57,058 bases of DNA from assembly GCA_016872175.1 (NCBI GenBank), contig VHBA01000009.1, positions 1 to 57,058 on the forward strand, given 5' to 3'. This stretch comes from Sphingomonadales bacterium (GTDB lineage: Bacteria > Bacteroidota > Bacteroidia > NS11-12g > UBA955). Made by a program: the position numbers and the translations under genes. Every line of letters begins with the position of its first letter. Positions within the stretch are counted from its first letter, which is position 1. Under the pieces are notes generated by a model, which made no database searches, had not been told where the DNA came from, and saw only the letters and a program-made list of their open reading frames with translations. Positions 23,961 through 32,718 of the stretch are shown here, one piece after another.

Positions 23961-25696
23961 CACCTAAGCAGCATTAAAGATCCCTGAAACAACTCCCTTT
24001 TTTCTGGTCGGTAAATCTCTATTTTGTATATATAAAAACCCTGAATCACCGGCTGGCCACTTGTCTCACCATTCCAACCATCCAGCGCCTCGCCTTGCCA
24101 GAGTTTACCGCCCCATCGATCATAAATACTCATTGTGGCCTGCCCGCGCTCAATATTTGGATTCACAATACGAAACACCTTGTTGTTGCCTTCAGGAGAA
24201 AACGCATTGGGTATGAGTGTGGTGTCATAAACCCTTAAACATACTTCATTGGAATATGCGGTATCTATGCGGTTTTTGCTTCCGTCTGTTTTGTATGCAA
24301 CCACGCGGTAGCAGAGCGCTTTTGTTGTGTCAACAATAAAGTAAGGAGGGGAAGGCCCACCCACCAGGTTCCACGTGAAACCCTGTTTGTTTCTCTCCTC
24401 TATTTGCTGGTTATTTGGGCTATATGGTTGATAATCAAACCATTGTGCAAAAACACCGGTTCTGGTAAGCAATAGAGAAATATGGTTTTCTGATGTGTCA
24501 TACCCTACACCACAAGGGTTTTGGGCTAAAATCCGGAAAACATAACGCTTTTTTGCTGTTTCCTGGTTTTTAACCAATACTCGCCCGGATCCACTGGGCA
24601 GGTTGCTGTTGATGGTAGTCCAGGTAGAAGAAAAAAATTCACGGTACTGTAAAAGGGCCTTAAACCCTGTGGGTGTAGGGGGGGCCCAGGTGTATGAAAC
24701 CTCAATATTTCCGGGCGAAACAACAGACGCATGGCCAATTTGATTTTTGAGGGGTTTGCTGTAATCTGCAGCAAAAAACAGCGCCACATTAGATGTTGAT
24801 GTTGTGCCCACCCCGGCTGTTTTATTTGCCCGGATGAAATATGTGTAAGTGTAATTAAGTTCCGGCAATGGATGATAAAACTGAAGGGTGTCGCCGGCTA
24901 CAGAACCCGCTTTGCGAAACAAATTGTCCTTGCTCGAAGCGTACCAGATATCATAATGGTCAACCGGCCAGCCAACATAAGCGGTCCAGCGCAGCAAAAC
25001 CTTACGGCTACAGCGATATTGCGTGTTTTCAGCCGGGTTTATAGTGGCGCATACCGGACTATGGGGCGGGCAAATAACACCGCCATTTTTACAAGAGTCA
25101 AATACAGCAATACTAATTTTATGACCCGGGTTTCTTGAATCAAAAGTTGAAGTTAAAAAGCGATAACTTAAACCAGATGTATCTTTCACAAGAACATTGT
25201 TGCCTGTGCCCGGATCTACCTTAAAAACAGAATATCCCATTACATCGGCTTCGGGGGCTTTTTTCCAGCCCGCAACTACCCTTTGCGAAGCCAGATCAAC
25301 ACTAACACTATCCAACAACAGCAGGGCAGGAGGCTGGTCATCCACAAAAACCGTATCCGAATTCAGCGTATCTGTTCCGTTGCACGCAAACCTTGCAGAC
25401 ACAAAAAGTTCCCAGCGTTTTTTATTGGGCAAAGCAGCACTCAAAGAAGTACTACCTACAACCCCACCCTGAAATAACAACTGAAACGGGCTTACAACAT
25501 TGTCCCTACCATACAGGCGATACGAAAAAAAACTGCCACAAGCATCTGTACTAGGCGACATATATAAAGTTACAACACCCGTTGTTGGGTCAAGGCAAGC
25601 CCTGATAGCCTTAGGAGGCTTTACCATGCCCGAAACCACGGAATAAAGCAGGCCCAAAAACAAGGATACGGTTATATTTTTACAAATGACGCGCAA
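23960..25696 (-). CDS. T9SS type B cargo protein with FN3-like repeats (gliding motility-associated C-terminal domain)
   Basis: 578-residue exported protein. A hydrophobic N-terminus (MRVICKNITVSLFLGLLYSVVSG) is followed by several fibronectin-III/Ig-like units with recurrent Trp/Tyr/Pro (RWTAYVGWPVDHYDIWYAS, YTYTYFIRANKTAG), and a C-terminal domain of the gliding-motility/CHU_C type: TLIPNAFSPEGNNKVFRIVNPNIERG, YDRWGGKLWQG, DGWNGETSGQPVIQGFYIYKIEIY. That domain is the type B signal for export by the type IX secretion system. The start codon is TTG 25696, two bases from the stop of the preceding peptidase gene. A parS-like site lies inside it. Confidence 0.87.
   Translation of the reverse strand: MRVICKNITVSLFLGLLYSVVSGMVKPPKAIRACLDPTTGVVTLYMSPSTDACGSFFSYRLYGRDNVVSPFQLLFQGGVVGSTSLSAALPNKKRWELFVSARFACNGTDTLNSDTVFVDDQPPALLLLDSVSVDLASQRVVAGWKKAPEADVMGYSVFKVDPGTGNNVLVKDTSGLSYRFLTSTFDSRNPGHKISIAVFDSCKNGGVICPPHSPVCATINPAENTQYRCSRKVLLRWTAYVGWPVDHYDIWYASSKDNLFRKAGSVAGDTLQFYHPLPELNYTYTYFIRANKTAGVGTTSTSNVALFFAADYSKPLKNQIGHASVVSPGNIEVSYTWAPPTPTGFKALLQYREFFSSTWTTINSNLPSGSGRVLVKNQETAKKRYVFRILAQNPCGVGYDTSENHISLLLTRTGVFAQWFDYQPYSPNNQQIEERNKQGFTWNLVGGPSPPYFIVDTTKALCYRVVAYKTDGSKNRIDTAYSNEVCLRVYDTTLIPNAFSPEGNNKVFRIVNPNIERGQATMSIYDRWGGKLWQGEALDGWNGETSGQPVIQGFYIYKIEIYRPEKRELFQGSLMLLR
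24367..24382. other. parS-like site 4, inside the T9SS cargo gene
   Basis: GGTTCCACGTGAAACC, 13 of 16 matches to TGTTTCACGTGAAACA. It is nearly palindromic: apart from the central C/T difference both arms read GGTTYC. Confidence 0.6.
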
Positions 25697-25698
25697 TA

Positions 25699-26976
25699 CT
25701 ATGAGAGCTTTCCTGCCAGTGCAAGTGTAAACGAATCCGGATGCAAATAATTGTCTGCAAATTCCGATATTTCGTCTGAAGTAATAGACCAGATTCTATC
25801 CATATACGTTGCATAGTAGGATTCAGGAAGATTATTTTGCATCAAAAACTGCCATTTTGCAGGCAAGGAAAATGGGCCGTCAAACCCTGCTCTTAATTGT
25901 CCTGATGCGCAGCGGCGGGCTTTTTCCAGCTCTTCACCCACGGGCGGGTTGCCGGCCAGACCAAGCATAATTTTGCGGGTGGCTTCCGCTGCTTTTTCGG
26001 CGTTTTGGCTGTTCATTTCCCCGCTTATATACCAGGTGAAACCATGCGCAGAGGGGGTTAAACCACTTCCAATTCCATATGTTAGACCGCGTGTTTCACG
26101 TAAATCCTGCATAAGCCGGCTGCCAAAAAAACCACCCAAAAACATATTGACAAATGAAGCAGTCTGCATTTCGTGAATGGTCAATCGTGGCAAGGCTTTT
26201 CCCATATACAAACTCACTTGCTGCGCATGGTCCATGTTGTGCCGTATGTTGCTGTTAAATTCAGGGTTTTGTGGCAGTGCCAAAGCGGGTGGTGTTTCCA
26301 ATGCAGAAGCAGTCCCAACAAGGCGTTCCACAGCTTTCCGCTCATCATCGCCAAAATCACCGGAAGCGAATAGTTTAGCGCCGGAAAAAGGCAGATGTTT
26401 TTCAAACCAGTTCTTTAGGTCTGTGGCTTTTAGGTTTTCTATATCCTTCGGGTTGGCAAATCGCGTATCCGCCGAATCTTTGCCATAAAGAGTCTCAAAA
26501 CACAAGCGGCTGCTCCAATACCTTGGTGTTTGCATGCGCCTCAGCAGCGAAGCAACCTCAACCTGTTTAAAGACCATAAGTTCTTCCTCCGGAAAAACAG
26601 GCTCTGCGCCTTGTTCCATAAGCCATTTGAGCGATTGCTCCAGGTGTTGTTTTTGTATTTGTAGCACCAGGGTTGATGAGAGCAAACCCACATCCAGATT
26701 GGCGGCAGCTCCCCAATATTCAAAACCTTCCTGTATTTCTTCCGCAGAAAGGTTTTTATTGCCGCTCAGGCGCAAGGTTTGCGTAGCCCTTGCCAGCATG
26801 GGTACAGACTGATGGGCGGTGCCATACGGCCAGTAAAACAGCAGTTTTATCACACCTAAATCCCTTTTTGGGCTTGTAAAAAGCGATTGGCCGCCTGACA
26901 GTGTAAATTCTTTGGGCGCAACAAACGACAATTCTTTTATGGTTTTTGCCTCCGGGGCTGTTGATCTGAAGTTCAT
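25699..26976 (-). CDS. M16 family peptidase-like subunit lacking the zinc motif
   Basis: 425 residues of the M16 (pitrilysin/MPP) fold: two homologous halves of about 200 residues, with the second-half signature RLMQDLRETRGLTYGIGSGLTPSA (R...Y pair that binds substrate in the partner). The HxxEH zinc motif is absent near the N-terminus. It therefore resembles the non-catalytic partner of two-subunit M16B peptidases, and the catalytic subunit is encoded directly upstream with a four-base ATGA overlap. A degenerate parS half-site lies at 26092. Confidence 0.9.
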   Translation of the reverse strand: MNFRSTAPEAKTIKELSFVAPKEFTLSGGQSLFTSPKRDLGVIKLLFYWPYGTAHQSVPMLARATQTLRLSGNKNLSAEEIQEGFEYWGAAANLDVGLLSSTLVLQIQKQHLEQSLKWLMEQGAEPVFPEEELMVFKQVEVASLLRRMQTPRYWSSRLCFETLYGKDSADTRFANPKDIENLKATDLKNWFEKHLPFSGAKLFASGDFGDDERKAVERLVGTASALETPPALALPQNPEFNSNIRHNMDHAQQVSLYMGKALPRLTIHEMQTASFVNMFLGGFFGSRLMQDLRETRGLTYGIGSGLTPSAHGFTWYISGEMNSQNAEKAAEATRKIMLGLAGNPPVGEELEKARRCASGQLRAGFDGPFSLPAKWQFLMQNNLPESYYATYMDRIWSITSDEISEFADNYLHPDSFTLALAGKLS

Positions 26977-28223
26977 GATGATTGTTTGGAGTGGTAATAC
27001 AACACAGCAGCCGCACCTGGGTTTATGTTGCCGGCCACTATTTTAAGCATTTCATGCAGTGAAACATACCTGTAAATAGCATCTTCGTCATGAACAGCAT
27101 TAATATCGCCCAGGTTTTCGAAGTAACAGAGTTTTTGTGCCCGGTTAATCAGAGAGGCTTTTTCAAATAAAAGTGCCGAGGTCGCCTTGTTTTTTACCCG
27201 TTCCATGTGTCTTTCTGTAAAAAACTTTCCGGCAACAGCTGCATTAAAGGTTTCAAGCAGACATTTTTCTCCATGTGCGTGGGTTTCACCTTCGTTAAGC
27301 ACACCATACAACACAAGCAAACCCTCGCCATTGCTGCGCAAATAAAACGCGGCTGCATCATTAAAAACAGGGTTTTCTTTTACCCATTTTGTATACAGGG
27401 GGCTAATTTCAGAGCCACCAAACAAATCGGCAAAAAGCTCCAGAGCCGCACTTTCGGGATTTTGAAAAAACGGACCGCGCCAAACCATAAAAACCGCCGG
27501 ATTGGGGCTCAGATCTTCGGTTTCCATGAACCTGCGGGTTTCCGGAAGCGGGTCTGTTGCGTATAAATTGCTGTTAACATCGCCGGTTGGCGCAATATCA
27601 GCATACCACTTTTCGCAAAGTGAACGTGTTTCTTCCTCCGATATTTGACCGGCGACACACAAAACAGCATTGGCCGGATGGTAATGTTTTTTGTAAAACG
27701 CTGAAACATCTTCCAGCACAGCGTTTTCAATATGGGAGACATCTTCGCCAATCGTGGGCCAGCGATAAGGGTTTTTCTGGTATAACAGACCACGCAAATG
27801 ATGCCATAGCATACCAAACGGCGCGTTGTGGCAACGTTGTTTAAACTCTTCAACCACCACACCGCGCTGCACTTCGAGGGTTTGCGGGTTGATGTTTAGC
27901 TGAAACATACGGTCACTTTCCAGCCAAAACGCGGTTTCTGCGTTTTCTGCGGGTACTGTGATGTAATAATTGGTGTATTCGTTATTGGTAAAAGCGTTAT
28001 TGCTGCCCCCGGCATTTTCTACAGCCTTGTCGTAGGAGGCCACATTTTTACTGCCACCAAACATAAGGTGCTCAAACAAATGCGCAAAACCGGTTTTATC
28101 GGAAGATTCGTCCCGGGCACCCACATTGAAAAGGGTGTTTAATACCACCACAGAACTGTCAGGGTCGTAATGGTGAATTACCCGCAGCCCGTTGGGTAAA
28201 ACAAAACGCGAAAAAGAAATCAC
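26973..28223 (-). CDS. M16 family zinc peptidase, catalytic subunit
   Basis: 416 residues. The inverted zinc motif HxxEH is intact in GFAHLFEHLMFGGSKN, with the downstream Glu ligand region in GGSNNAFTNNEYTNYYITVPAE. It should pair with the zinc-less M16 protein that follows to form a heterodimeric cavity peptidase; substrates are unknown, and no signal peptide is evident. The start is GTG 28223, four bases after a TACCTTTG box, so this operon of M16, M16, T9SS cargo, ybeY, mnmG and lipoprotein probably begins as a leaderless mRNA. Confidence 0.92.
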   Translation of the reverse strand: MISFSRFVLPNGLRVIHHYDPDSSVVVLNTLFNVGARDESSDKTGFAHLFEHLMFGGSKNVASYDKAVENAGGSNNAFTNNEYTNYYITVPAENAETAFWLESDRMFQLNINPQTLEVQRGVVVEEFKQRCHNAPFGMLWHHLRGLLYQKNPYRWPTIGEDVSHIENAVLEDVSAFYKKHYHPANAVLCVAGQISEEETRSLCEKWYADIAPTGDVNSNLYATDPLPETRRFMETEDLSPNPAVFMVWRGPFFQNPESAALELFADLFGGSEISPLYTKWVKENPVFNDAAAFYLRSNGEGLLVLYGVLNEGETHAHGEKCLLETFNAAVAGKFFTERHMERVKNKATSALLFEKASLINRAQKLCYFENLGDINAVHDEDAIYRYVSLHEMLKIVAGNINPGAAAVLYYHSKQSS

Positions 28224-28227
28224 ACCA

Positions 28228-28235
28228 CAAAGGTA
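28228..28235 (-). promoter_or_regulatory. -7 element of the M16-mnmG operon, leaderless arrangement
   Basis: TACCTTTG on the minus strand, four bases (TGGT) before the GTG start at 28223. Confidence 0.65.
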
Positions 28236-28270
28236 GCAAAGAGAGGCGTTCTATGCGATGATAAGGCTTG

Positions 28271-28768
28271 TTATTGCCCGGTAGATTTAAGTGCCTCGCG
28301 CCAGGCGTCGGGTTTTTGTGTGCCAATCAGCAATGTTTTGTGTGATCCCCAAAATAATTTTTTGGCTTCCTTGAAGGTAATAAGAACCCCTTGCTTGCCC
28401 GATACATTGTATGCCAGACCGGTTTTTCCCCGACGCAGACCCCACCCACCATATTCTAGGATAGGTTTGTATGTAATTACGTCAACAGAATCTATTTCCT
28501 TAAAAGAAAAAACCTTTGTTTTGTAAACAAACGGAAAAAACCGCACCGAAATATCCTTGGTGGTAAGAGAGGACTCAAGGGTGATGAAAGACATAAACAA
28601 ACCAACCAGGAAGGCCACACCTAACCCCACGAGAGAGGCGGGCTCTTCGCCGGTTTCAACATAGCGCCATACCACCACGGCAGAAACAATTGCGGGCAGA
28701 AAAAGCAGGAGCAACAGCCATTTTGGAAAGCGTTGTTTTTCGTGAATCAGTATGGGGTTGTTTGTCAT
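28271..28768 (-). CDS. Small membrane protein with PH-like domain
   Basis: 165 residues. Two transmembrane helices (about residues 17-37 and 46-66; PKWLLLLLFLPAIVSAVVVWRY and SLVGLGVAFLVGLFMSF) are followed by a C-terminal soluble part with a bacterial PH-like strand pattern (DISVRFFPFVYKTKVFSFKEIDSVDVITYKP...YGGWGLRRGKTGLAYNVSGKQGVLITF). Function unknown. ATG 28768 is chosen because the -7 box lies four bases upstream; the frame upstream of it reads across the promoter. Confidence 0.75.
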   Translation of the reverse strand: MTNNPILIHEKQRFPKWLLLLLFLPAIVSAVVVWRYVETGEEPASLVGLGVAFLVGLFMSFITLESSLTTKDISVRFFPFVYKTKVFSFKEIDSVDVITYKPILEYGGWGLRRGKTGLAYNVSGKQGVLITFKEAKKLFWGSHKTLLIGTQKPDAWREALKSTGQ

Positions 28769-28772
28769 GCCG

Positions 28773-28780
28773 CAAAGGTA
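28773..28780 (-). promoter_or_regulatory. -7 element of the PH-like gene, leaderless arrangement
   Basis: TACCTTTG on the minus strand, four bases (CGGC) before ATG 28768. It lies just downstream of the ssb terminator. Confidence 0.65.
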
Positions 28781-28789
28781 CACCAAATA

Positions 28790-28817
28790 AAAAACCCCGG
28801 AACAAGCCGGGGTTTTT
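28790..28817 (-). terminator. Intrinsic terminator of ssb
   Basis: AAAAACCCCGG (28790-28800) pairs perfectly with CCGGGGTTTTT (28807-28817) around a six-base loop. On the minus strand it ends in a T5 tract and lies 18 bases past the ssb stop codon. Confidence 0.85.
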
Positions 28818-28835
28818 CAATCAACAAAACAACCG

Positions 28836-29207
28836 TCAAAAAGGAAGCTCTTCGTTCAGCACTTCTTTTTTGTTTTTTTGATTCACCAGAAACACACGCT
28901 GAACATCAACAACGGTCTGCTTTTTCTCAGCACCCTTTTTGTCGAGCCAGTTGCGCTCGGTAATTTTTCCCTCTACAAACAGGCGCTGGCCTTTGCCTAC
29001 ATGGTTTTCAACAATACTTGCCTTAGGCCCCCAAAACACCAGCTTGTGCCAGGTTAGGGATTTAGTGTTTTGTCCTTCGTCGCTTTGTTTGCGCTCTCCG
29101 GTGGTGAGGCTGAGGGTGGCGACTTTGCGTCCGTTTTTCAGGATGCGTACAGATGGAGTGGAGCCAACATTGCCCCACAGGGTCACGGAATTAACTAAAG
29201 ATGTCAT
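28836..29207 (-). CDS. ssb: Single-stranded DNA-binding protein
   Basis: 123-residue OB-fold protein. Seen: NSVTLWGNVGSTPSVRILKNGRKVATLSLTTGE, TKSLTWHKLVFWGPKASIVENHVGKGQRLFVEGKITER and a C-terminal tip ending in EELPF, a variant of the acidic DDxxPF tail that recruits repair proteins. It lacks the long disordered linker of the replicative SSB, so it may be one of several paralogues. The start at ATG 29207 (MTSLVNSV) follows family alignment; the frame upstream is not SSB-like. Confidence 0.93.
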   Translation of the reverse strand: MTSLVNSVTLWGNVGSTPSVRILKNGRKVATLSLTTGERKQSDEGQNTKSLTWHKLVFWGPKASIVENHVGKGQRLFVEGKITERNWLDKKGAEKKQTVVDVQRVFLVNQKNKKEVLNEELPF

Positions 29208-29350
29208 AACGTATATAAAATTTAAATTAGGTTTCAACTTTTCTCTCGGTTGGTGATGCAAAGGTGGCATCGCCCCAAAACAGCAGTCGGTTTTTTAATG
29301 TTTATTGGCGTTTGTAAGTGTTTGTGGTCGGATAAAACAACAAAACCGTG

Positions 29351-29358
29351 TATTTTTG
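29351..29358 (+). promoter_or_regulatory. -7 element of the zinc-ribbon protein gene
   Basis: TATTTTTG ends seven bases before ATG 29366. Confidence 0.5.
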
Positions 29359-29365
29359 TCTATGA

Positions 29366-29728
29366 ATGAATTACCAAACCTGCCTGGAGTGCGGCGACAA
29401 AATACTGGGTCGTTCCGATAAGAAATTCTGCGGTGATGCCTGCAGAAACGCGCACAACAATAAACTGAACGCGGACGCTAACAGCCTGGTTAGAAACATC
29501 AACAATGCGCTGCGTAAAAACCGGCGCATCCTTGAAACCCTGCTTGCGGGTCATAGCGAAGGAAAAGCCAGGATTCCACTAAAAAAACTTTCCGCCAAAG
29601 GGTTTAATTTTGATTATATAACCGGCACCTATAGCACAAAAACAGGTTCACAGTACCGCTTTTGTTATGAATACGGATACCTGAAACTGGAAGACGAAAT
29701 GTATATGGTGGTGAAGCGAGACGCCTGA
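29366..29728 (+). CDS. Small zinc-ribbon protein of unknown function
   Basis: 120 residues. The N-terminus carries a Cys4 ribbon: C6-x2-C9 (CLECGDKILGRSDKKF) and C22-x3-C26 (CGDACRN). Such a start is frequent in small Bacteroidota hypothetical proteins. The middle is basic and helical (NINNALRKNRRILETLLAG), and the C-terminus is beta-rich with many Tyr (YITGTYSTKTGSQYRFCYEYGYLKLE). It could bind nucleic acid, but this is inference. It is convergent with the GT2 gene, seven bases apart, with no visible terminator between them. Confidence 0.75.
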   Translation: MNYQTCLECGDKILGRSDKKFCGDACRNAHNNKLNADANSLVRNINNALRKNRRILETLLAGHSEGKARIPLKKLSAKGFNFDYITGTYSTKTGSQYRFCYEYGYLKLEDEMYMVVKRDA

Positions 29729-29735
29729 GTATAAA

Positions 29736-30728
29736 TCAGACAATGCGGGTTCGGTTGCGCAACATGGTTATAGTATGAATTGGGTTTCGGGTCATTAGCC
29801 AAAAAGCGGCCGCCACCAACCCAAATCGAAGGCGAAACAGGCGAAACCACTGAAACAACAAAGCCGCTTTTGTGCCGGTGGATGCACGATTGTCTTTGTT
29901 GAGAAGGTGTTTTTCTGCCAACCCCAACCAGTCTTTCAAAAACGCATAATTTGTGGCTGTAAGGCGTGCGTTACTTCTCAGAAAATCCAGCACTACTGCG
30001 GTTTTGTCTTCTTGCGTAAATGGAAAATATATACTCAGAATACGTGCCCATTTTTGCTGTGTGTTGTATCGCGCCTCTTTTTCTTTTTGCCCATGAGCCC
30101 CCGGCATAAAGTAACTAACCACGGGCGTTTGAATTAAGGCCAAAACCTTCCCACGACCTCTACAACGCAAAAACAGTTCATAATCTTCTGTGTATTCATA
30201 ATCCGAATCAAAGAGCAGGTTTTCGGCAATAAAAAAATTGCGTGCCATAATACCGCTCTGAATAAACGGGTTTCGGAAAGCCATAGAAGTTTGCAGATAA
30301 TCAGGGTTACCCGATATTTTAACCATCCTTCCACCCGGAACCCAACCACCCAAATCCAAACGCCTGAGCTCTGCCCAGCCTCCAAGAACATCTGTTTTAG
30401 GGTGTTGTTGAAAATAACGGTACTGTGCCTGCAGCCTGCCGGGAAGCATGATATCATCAGCATCCAACCAGGCAACAAAAGGCGCTGTTGTTTTGTGCAG
30501 CAGGTAGTTTCGTGCAAACACAATTCCCTTGTTTACATCTCCGTGAAAAACCCGAAGCCGCTCATCGGCAATACCATCCAGCAAGTCGCTTGTTTTATCG
30601 GACGAGCCATCATTATAAACACAGACCTCAAAACCGTCAAAATCCTGGTTCAGGGCACTCCAAACCGCTGCCAAAATGGTTTTCTCGGCATTGTAAGCAG
30701 GAATGAGTACACTGATTTTTGGGTTCAT
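29736..30728 (-). CDS. Glycosyltransferase family 2
   Basis: 330 residues from ATG 30728 (MNPKISVLIPAYN). GT-A fold: ISVLIPAYNAEKTILAAVWSALNQ, CVYNDGSSDKTSD and the metal-binding Asp-rich segment PFVAWLDADDIMLPGRL; EYTEDYELFLRC provides the probable catalytic acidic residue (ED). No C-terminal transmembrane helix except a weak hydrophobic patch near the end. It begins one base from the stop of the next glycosyltransferase gene upstream; together with fucose synthase this is a small glycan-synthesis operon. Confidence 0.9.
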   Translation of the reverse strand: MNPKISVLIPAYNAEKTILAAVWSALNQDFDGFEVCVYNDGSSDKTSDLLDGIADERLRVFHGDVNKGIVFARNYLLHKTTAPFVAWLDADDIMLPGRLQAQYRYFQQHPKTDVLGGWAELRRLDLGGWVPGGRMVKISGNPDYLQTSMAFRNPFIQSGIMARNFFIAENLLFDSDYEYTEDYELFLRCRGRGKVLALIQTPVVSYFMPGAHGQKEKEARYNTQQKWARILSIYFPFTQEDKTAVVLDFLRSNARLTATNYAFLKDWLGLAEKHLLNKDNRASTGTKAALLFQWFRLFRLRFGLVAAAFWLMTRNPIHTITMLRNRTRIV

Positions 30729-30729
30729 G

Positions 30730-31713
30730 TTACTGTTGAATAAAGGAAACGATTTTATCGAGGTATTGGCTTCTTGCGGCGGGCTCAAACGGGCTGTTAT
30801 CAATACAGATTTGTGGCAACCCCGCATTAATCAACCCAACAATCTCTTCCGGGCTATCAGAAATAGTCCCACCCGACAAACGAACCAACTCTTCAAGGCC
30901 CCCGCCGGCACTTGCGATTACCGGTGTTCCGAGTAAAACACTTTCATGGGCAACGCGGTTCCAGCCTTCATTTGTTTTATTAAGAATAACCGTTGCAACA
31001 GATCCTGCCACTTGTTTCAAATATTCTCCATGGTCTTGAAAAGTACTTACCGGCAAATCAGGAGAAAAAACAGGTTCTGCAGAGCTAAAGTAACACACAA
31101 AACCATGCTCTTTAAGTAATTCTAATAAAATAAGATATTTTTTTAAAAATACCTTATCTGAATACATGCCAAAATGAATCAGTTTTGGGTTTTTTCTAGC
31201 AGAATGTGCAATAACCTGAAGGGTTTTTGCATCAAAAAAGTTAGGAAACAGTATAGGTGCAACGCCAAATCGGTCTTTCAAAAAGTCTTGCCAGTATCTT
31301 GCCACCACCACAACACAAGCTTTTTGCGGGTTTTTAGCCGTGTATTTCATGAACGCATTCAGCAATCGGTAATAAAGACGGGGTTTTCCGTCTTTGGGGT
31401 CATAGTTGTGCAGCACAAGAACGATTTTTCCTTTCCCGAAAACCTGTTTCAGTCGAATTGGCCATGCCAGACGGGCAACAGTAACCACAATCGCTTGACG
31501 GTCTGCCGCAAAAAACGCTTTTAACGCCAGTAAGAACCAACGAAACGGGCCTTTAAAATTGCTGCGAAACCGAATTTCTTTGAATTTATCAACGGATCCG
31601 CAGAGCGTTTCGTTCAGTGATGCGGCAAGAAACTTTTCATGCGCATATCCTCCTGTTTCGCGGGCACCGTGCGATATATATTGAATTATGGTAGGAGCGC
31701 CCGCCGTTTTCAC
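30730..31713 (-). CDS. GT-B type glycosyltransferase
   Basis: 327 residues from GTG 31713. The C-terminal half has the GT4-like nucleotide-binding layout: [13 protein letters not shown] near the domain boundary, then [29 protein letters not shown], equivalent to the E-x7-E motif region. The N-terminal half ([50 protein letters not shown]) suits an acceptor-binding Rossmann domain. Sugar donor not predictable. Its GTG overlaps the TGA of the fucose synthase gene (GTGA). Confidence 0.83.
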   Translation of the reverse strand: MKTAGAPTIIQYISHGARETGGYAHEKFLAASLNETLCGSVDKFKEIRFRSNFKGPFRWFLLALKAFFAADRQAIVVTVARLAWPIRLKQVFGKGKIVLVLHNYDPKDGKPRLYYRLLNAFMKYTAKNPQKACVVVVARYWQDFLKDRFGVAPILFPNFFDAKTLQVIAHSARKNPKLIHFGMYSDKVFLKKYLILLELLKEHGFVCYFSSAEPVFSPDLPVSTFQDHGEYLKQVAGSVATVILNKTNEGWNRVAHESVLLGTPVIASAGGGLEELVRLSGGTISDSPEEIVGLINAGLPQICIDNSPFEPAARSQYLDKIVSFIQQ

Positions 31714-32642
31714 ATGTTGTTTTTTGATAGAAAATCGCGGTAGGCAAGGGCAATTCCTTCGCTTAGCGAAACCGCCGGTTTCCAGCCCAGCGAAAACAGC
31801 CTGCCACTGTCCATCAGCTTGCGGGGCGTGCCATTGGGTTTGCTGGTGTCGAAAACAATAGTACCTTGAAATCCCACAATTTCTTTGATAAGCAAGGCAA
31901 GATCGCCTATACTGATGTCTTCACCGAAGCCCACATTTACAAAGGGTTTTTCGTTGTAGTTTTCCATCAGAAACAACAAGGCGTTTGCCAGATCATCAGC
32001 ATATAAAAATTCCCTTAGCGGGCTTCCGTCGCCCCAAACAACAACAGACGATAAGCCGTGCTCTTTTGCCTCGTGAAACTTGCGAATCAGCGCAGGCAAA
32101 ACATGGGAGTTTTCGGGATGATAATTGTCGTTTGGCCCATACATGTTGGTGGGCATGGCGCTGATAAAATTGCAGCCGTATTGATCACGGTAAGCCTCAC
32201 AGAGTTTAATGCCCGCAATTTTGGCGATGGCATAGGGTTCGTTGGTTTCTTCCAGCAGTCCGCTAAGCAGGTATTCTTCTTTGAGGGGCTGTGGCGCCAT
32301 TTTGGGATATATGCAACTGCTGCCCAAAAACAGCAATTTCTTCACACCGCTTTTACAAGCACTGTGAATGATGTTGGTTTCAATGAGTAGGTTTTCATAC
32401 AAGAAATCAGCTCGATAGGTGTTGTTGGCCATGATTCCCCCTACCTTGGCGGCGGCCAAAAAAACATATTCCGGTTTTTCTCGTTCAAAAAAACCGGCGA
32501 CCGCTTGTTGGTTCAGCAAATCCAGCTCATTGCGTGTTTGGGTGATGATATTGGTAAAACCAGTGCGCTGCAAAGCCCGAACAATAGCACTTCCCACCAT
32601 GCCGCGGTGCCCGGCTACATAAATCTTTGAAGTTAGCTCCAC
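31710..32642 (-). CDS. fcl: GDP-L-fucose synthase
   Basis: Epimerises and reduces GDP-4-keto-6-deoxymannose to GDP-L-fucose. 310 residues; extended SDR with [17 protein letters not shown] (NADP site), [30 protein letters not shown], the catalytic [20 protein letters not shown] (YxxxK), and [23 protein letters not shown], all diagnostic. No GDP-mannose dehydratase (gmd) gene is in the window. The start is GTG 32642 with TAACTTCG exactly four bases upstream. It heads the three-gene glycan operon and is divergent from threonine aldolase. Confidence 0.94.
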   Translation of the reverse strand: MELTSKIYVAGHRGMVGSAIVRALQRTGFTNIITQTRNELDLLNQQAVAGFFEREKPEYVFLAAAKVGGIMANNTYRADFLYENLLIETNIIHSACKSGVKKLLFLGSSCIYPKMAPQPLKEEYLLSGLLEETNEPYAIAKIAGIKLCEAYRDQYGCNFISAMPTNMYGPNDNYHPENSHVLPALIRKFHEAKEHGLSSVVVWGDGSPLREFLYADDLANALLFLMENYNEKPFVNVGFGEDISIGDLALLIKEIVGFQGTIVFDTSKPNGTPRKLMDSGRLFSLGWKPAVSLSEGIALAYRDFLSKNNM

Positions 32643-32646
32643 GACG

Positions 32647-32654
32647 CGAAGTTA
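32647..32654 (-). promoter_or_regulatory. -7 element of fcl, leaderless arrangement
   Basis: TAACTTCG (TAnnTTCG variant) on the minus strand, four bases (CGTC) before GTG 32642. Confidence 0.6.
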
Positions 32655-32689
32655 AGGATAGAAAAAGGGAATGTTGGCGATTATCGTTG

Positions 32690-32697
32690 TAATTTCG
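32690..32697 (+). promoter_or_regulatory. -7 element of threonine aldolase gene
   Basis: TAATTTCG, 21 bases before ATG 32719; a weaker TAnnTTCG form. Confidence 0.45.
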
Positions 32698-32718
32698 ACC
32701 ACCCAAAAAAACACAACC

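Noticed and set aside
26541-26723. Numerous antisense frames of 60-180 codons opposite real genes, for example opposite carB, M1 peptidase and mnmG
   Set aside because: They mirror conserved coding sequence in the other strand, show no family resemblance and lack promoters of the type used elsewhere in the window.
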